Below are positions 60,688 to 64,000 of a stretch of DNA of 64,000 nucleotides, in pieces. Each line of letters begins with the position of its first letter. Position 1 is the stretch's first letter. The position numbers and the translations under genes were made by a program. Source of the DNA: Aquiflexum lacus (GTDB taxonomy: Bacteria > Bacteroidota > Bacteroidia > Cytophagales > Cyclobacteriaceae); contig NZ_JABFHF010000003.1 of NCBI RefSeq assembly GCF_015476655.1, positions 62,001-126,000 of the forward strand, in the 5' to 3' direction. The notes beneath the pieces are model-generated. The model saw only the letters and a list, made by a program, of their open reading frames with translations. It did no database searches and had not been told where the DNA came from.

Positions 60688-61101
60688 CTATTTTTTGAAT
60701 TCAAGACTCACCGAATTGATACAATACCTAATCCCCCCCATATCTTTCGGGCCATCAGGAAACCTGTGGCCTAAGTGACCGCCACAATTCGCACAAAGAA
60801 TTTCTTCCCTGACCATAAAATGACTTCGGTCCATTTTTACCTCAATGGCTTCAGGTCTGACAGGTTCGGTGAAGGATGGCCAACCACAACCACTGTCATA
60901 TTTGGCTGAGGAGTGGAAAATCTCATTGCCACAGGCTTTGCATTCATAGATGCCGGTTTCTTTGTTGAGATAGTACTGACCAGTAAATGGTCTTTCCGTT
61001 CCTTTTTCCCGAAGGACATGATAGCTTTCAGGGTCAAGGTCTTTTTTCCATTCTTCTTCTGGTTTGGAAATTGGGTATGTTTTTGTTGGTTTTGAGGTCA
61101 T
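60688..61101 (-). CDS. msrB: Peptide-methionine (R)-S-oxide reductase
   Basis: A 137-residue MsrB. Zinc ligands are the two CxxC pairs in YECKACGNEI and LCANCGGHLG. The active-site cysteine is in GIRYCINSVS, with the upstream GWPSFTEPV and HRFPDGP blocks matching the family. It has no signal peptide, so it repairs oxidised methionine in the cytoplasm. It is a single gene here, without msrA fused or adjacent. Confidence 0.96.
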   Translation of the reverse strand: MTSKPTKTYPISKPEEEWKKDLDPESYHVLREKGTERPFTGQYYLNKETGIYECKACGNEIFHSSAKYDSGCGWPSFTEPVRPEAIEVKMDRSHFMVREEILCANCGGHLGHRFPDGPKDMGGIRYCINSVSLEFKK

Positions 61102-61259
61102 GGTGTTTTGGTTGTTGTTGATATGAGCTTTCCTGATTGGTAAGGTTTTGTATCTAAACCATAAAATAGGGAAATTGGTTTTTTAAGGGTTTTTAAAACT
61201 TTGAATTTCTGATTGGTTGCCATTACCATTTTATCATATAAAACTTAGTTTAAACTGAG

Positions 61260-61510
61260 GGTTTTTAGATTTCTCCTGCCGTCGAAATGGCAAGGCGAAC
61301 TTAAATGCCAGTATTAATCCATCAAAACAAGGACAGATAAAGAAAAAACCTTGCCTTGTCACCTCGACGAAAGGAGAGGTCTGGATACTTTCAGGGCTTT
61401 ACAGATTTCTCTCCCGATAGCCATCGGGATCGAAATGACGAGGTGAACCCATAGACACAATTGATCCAATAACAGGAGTTAAGAGTCCTATTAAGATTTA
61501 CCTTGTCACC
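61260..61510. repeat. Dispersed intergenic repeat, copy E
   Basis: Part of this stretch (61301-61367) aligns with 35294-35361 with only a few differences and one small offset. A second shared piece, CAATTGATCCAATAA, lies at 61459-61473 and near 35852-35866. The copy also contains a palindromic CCCGATAGCCATCGGGATCG. No gene is found between msrB and the acylase gene. Confidence 0.65.
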
Positions 61511-61532
61511 TTTCTCCACATAGTCACCTCCC

Positions 61533-63920
61533 TTAAGGCTTCAACACCAACTTCCTCTTCTCCTTGATCACCGTCTCTTCCATTAGCATCGGCCTGTAAA
61601 CGCCACTAGCGTACATTTCGGACTGATCGCTATAGTGGGGGCTGAAGAGATTGCTGCTTTGGCCGGTGGGTAGAATGGATTCTCCCGCTGATACATTGGT
61701 GAAATCGATGATAACCCGAAGTGCTGGACCTGAATTGACCTTATAAATTCCATCAGGATTGATGGTAAAGGCCATTTTATTGACTGATTCTTCATTGGCA
61801 GCTACCGCAGGCGCTTTTACATTGAAGATTTTATCCAAAGGCTTTTTGGAACTCAATGGATGGGGATGTTCCAAAACAACCACCTTTTCCCATTGCCATT
61901 TTTCAGGATTGTTTCCCAATTGTGCTTTGAGTTCTGTTAAGGTTGTTTCCAATGCCGCCTGAATGATGTCTTTTCTGCTTTCTTTTTGAGAGGTGTTGAC
62001 ATTATCCCACCAAGGTGAATCTTCTGTTTGTATCAGTTTCGAAGCACTTCTGATGTACATAAATGATTTGATGAAGTTGTTGAAATATTCCTCTCCCAAC
62101 TCATCTGCCATCATCCCATGCATGGTATGGTAAAGCCATTTGTAATAAATGGTAGGGGCTATGGCGTCAAGGTCGTGATAACCTTTCCAGGATTCAAGAG
62201 CGCTAAGGGCTGATTCCAAACCTTTAAAAGTAGATCTATCAGAAGCTGACAACATGCTTTGGACATTCATAGGTTGGACTTCATTGATGGATTCCAATTG
62301 TAAGGTTTTGATGTTGTCTTTGGTCCAATCATTTCTGGAAGTGACGGTTTTTGCAATCCTGTTCCACCTTTCACCGGGGTAGTAGTAACCCGGGTAAAAT
62401 ATGCCGTTGCTCAAGGTGTCAGGCTGATTGTTGGCAGAGGCTACAAAACCGGATGGGGGATTGATGCTCATTGGGTTTTCTTCGAAAGGAATCCATTGGG
62501 TGATATCATTGGCAGGATTGCTGCCGTCTGAGAATATCTTGCTGTTGATGTTTTCAGATCTTAAGGGAAGTTTGGCAGCTGCCCACCAAGCAATATTTCC
62601 ATCTTTGTCTCCATACATGACATTCAGGCCGGGAGAATGGATAAGGCGAACGGCATTTTCTGTTTCCTGAATACTTTTTGCCCTTGCCATTTTGAAAGTA
62701 GCTTCCAAAGCCCGTGTTGGTTCAAGGGTATAAACCCACCAAGAGGCGACAGGATTATCAGTCATTTTCGCAATTTCGGGAATGACCTCATTCATGATGG
62801 GGCCATGAATAGATTCTTTGATCTCAATGGTAACAGGCTCACTGCCTTTAACATTTATGGATTCAGTTCTTGTTTTCAAAGGCTTGAATTCATCTCCATA
62901 AATGGTTTCGTTGGGATTGTTGGGGTTCAGTTTTTCCTCATAAAAGTCCTGATCGTCATTCTCGAACATGGTCAAGCCGATGGCATGGTGACTGTTATGT
63001 CCCACAAATCCAAAGGGAATACCGGAAATATAATTGCCATAATAGCTAAATCCCGGATATTCAATGTGTGATTCGTACCAAACAGATGGCTGCGAAAATC
63101 CAATATGGGTATCATTACAAAAAAGTACTTCCCCCGAAGCTGTTCGGCTGCCGGAGATAACCCAACCATTGCTTCCTTCCAAGAGAGGAACCGGAAGTTT
63201 TTCCAATAAGGCTGAAAGATTATCGTTGACTAACATTTCCCCGCTGTATTCATCTCTTTCGGGATAATTGTTTGGAATGAAATGATGTTCAGGCAGGGTA
63301 TGTACAGAAAGGACTTCCATGTATTCAGGCTCCAATGTCCTAGCCATGTATGTCACCAAAGGATCAGTTTTCATGGCCATGGCAAAAGTAAATGACAAAT
63401 AACCTGCAATGGCATGGATATCGTTGACCGTAAACTCTCTTGGTTTGGATCCCAAAAGGGTGTATTCAATGGGAAGTTTTCCATTTTGTATAAAATGGTT
63501 CACACCTCTGACATAAGCTTCTGTGGCAGTTTTCCATTCAGAGTTTCCAGCCTTCTTCCATTCCTCTGTACTCCAAGCCGCATGCTTGGGAATACCTAAA
63601 GTCCTAAAGAATTTATCCACTTCCACCAGGTCCTCGCCCAATAGTTCCGCCAAAGTCCCCGTTCCGACTCGTCTTGTCATTTCCATTTGAAATAGTCTGT
63701 CCTGTGCATGGACATATCCCAAAGCCATATAGGCATCTTTGGCGTCTTGGGCATAAATATGCGGAACACCATAATCATCAAAGTAAACGGCTGTTTCGGC
63801 CGAAAGACCACTTATTTCAATTTCACCGGAATAGGTCGGACCAAATTGATACTTGACAATCTGATAGCCGGCAATGATGACAAAAAACAGGATGATCAGG
63901 ACATAGAGGAGTTTTTTCAT
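61533..63920 (-). CDS. Penicillin acylase family Ntn hydrolase
   Basis: A 795-residue exported protein with an N-terminal signal or anchor (residues 1-22). The family entry is FDDYGVPHIYAQDAKDAYMALGY near 48-70 (cut), HAQDRLFQME, and the autocatalytic site is LLEGSNGWVISGSR with Ser250 as the expected N-terminal nucleophile of the beta chain after self-cleavage. SANNQPD and ERWNRI further on match the conserved beta-chain Asn and Arg blocks. It hydrolyses amide bonds of acylated compounds such as penicillins, homoserine lactones or acyl-amino acids; the true substrate is unknown. Length is typical. Confidence 0.9.
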   Translation of the reverse strand: MKKLLYVLIILFFVIIAGYQIVKYQFGPTYSGEIEISGLSAETAVYFDDYGVPHIYAQDAKDAYMALGYVHAQDRLFQMEMTRRVGTGTLAELLGEDLVEVDKFFRTLGIPKHAAWSTEEWKKAGNSEWKTATEAYVRGVNHFIQNGKLPIEYTLLGSKPREFTVNDIHAIAGYLSFTFAMAMKTDPLVTYMARTLEPEYMEVLSVHTLPEHHFIPNNYPERDEYSGEMLVNDNLSALLEKLPVPLLEGSNGWVISGSRTASGEVLFCNDTHIGFSQPSVWYESHIEYPGFSYYGNYISGIPFGFVGHNSHHAIGLTMFENDDQDFYEEKLNPNNPNETIYGDEFKPLKTRTESINVKGSEPVTIEIKESIHGPIMNEVIPEIAKMTDNPVASWWVYTLEPTRALEATFKMARAKSIQETENAVRLIHSPGLNVMYGDKDGNIAWWAAAKLPLRSENINSKIFSDGSNPANDITQWIPFEENPMSINPPSGFVASANNQPDTLSNGIFYPGYYYPGERWNRIAKTVTSRNDWTKDNIKTLQLESINEVQPMNVQSMLSASDRSTFKGLESALSALESWKGYHDLDAIAPTIYYKWLYHTMHGMMADELGEEYFNNFIKSFMYIRSASKLIQTEDSPWWDNVNTSQKESRKDIIQAALETTLTELKAQLGNNPEKWQWEKVVVLEHPHPLSSKKPLDKIFNVKAPAVAANEESVNKMAFTINPDGIYKVNSGPALRVIIDFTNVSAGESILPTGQSSNLFSPHYSDQSEMYASGVYRPMLMEETVIKEKRKLVLKP

Positions 63921-64000
63921 AAGGGTTTATTTGGGTGGGAGGATTACGGTAAATATAAGGTTTTCAAATTAAAGTCAGGAAAACTGAATATGTAAAAAAT

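Overview
The window reads as chromosome from a Bacteroidota bacterium, most likely Cytophagales and probably a Cyclobacteriaceae-like genus. The evidence is the moderately AT-rich sequence, several very large secreted proteins ending in type IX secretion (T9SS) sorting domains, SprB-type and PKD repeats, many lipoproteins and PorT-like barrels, promoters of the TTTG-N19/20-TAnnTTTG kind, and the rpsF-rpsR-rplI operon without ssb between the genes. The genus is an inference; no 16S rRNA gene is present.

Layout. 1-6.9 kb: the N-terminal part of a thrombospondin-type-3 repeat surface protein cut by the window edge, then a CPBP-like membrane protein, a Gfo/Idh/MocA dehydrogenase, a periplasmic cyclophilin, an S41 protease lipoprotein and an outer-membrane barrel. 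7.1-14.1 kb: three sensor histidine kinases (GAF, CHASE-PAS and six-PAS-GAF) with no response regulator beside them. 14.5-22.5 kb: an acyltransferase, a 1499-residue secreted nuclease, and a Crp/Fnr-type regulator flanked by two target-like promoters that share a near-identical palindrome. 22.8-28.7 kb: a receiver-only protein coupled to a periplasmic-propeller receptor that stops right after its DHp helices and has no ATPase domain, a PKD/T9SS protein and a lipoprotein. 29-35 kb: tRNA-Gln, a hemolysin-III family protein, ribosomal proteins S6/S18/L9, two methyltransferases, apaG and ung. 35-43 kb: dispersed repeats and ordinary metabolic or transport genes. 43.1-44.8 kb: three overlapping envelope genes ending in a DUF4097 lipoprotein.

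44.8-53.5 kb is the most interesting part. A four-gene plus-strand operon encodes an unknown 302-residue protein, a CHAT (caspase-like) protease with a visible His/Cys pair, a 1221-residue helical-repeat protein and a 554-residue protein. The last two both end in a domain resembling the cytoplasmic domain of the flagellar/type III export gate FlhA/SctV, but have no membrane export region. The operon sits between two copies of the last 225 bp of the DUF4097 gene (the right copy is a 3' fragment), so it looks like an inserted island. I interpret it as a candidate protease-based defence or cell-death system built on an FlhA-like ring scaffold; function is inference only.

53.5-64 kb: a minus-strand cluster (a 1250-residue SprB-repeat T9SS protein, a signal-peptide protein, a four-TM protein and a lipoprotein), msrB, another dispersed repeat, and a penicillin-acylase family Ntn hydrolase. 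All coordinates and motifs were read by eye; no database search was run.
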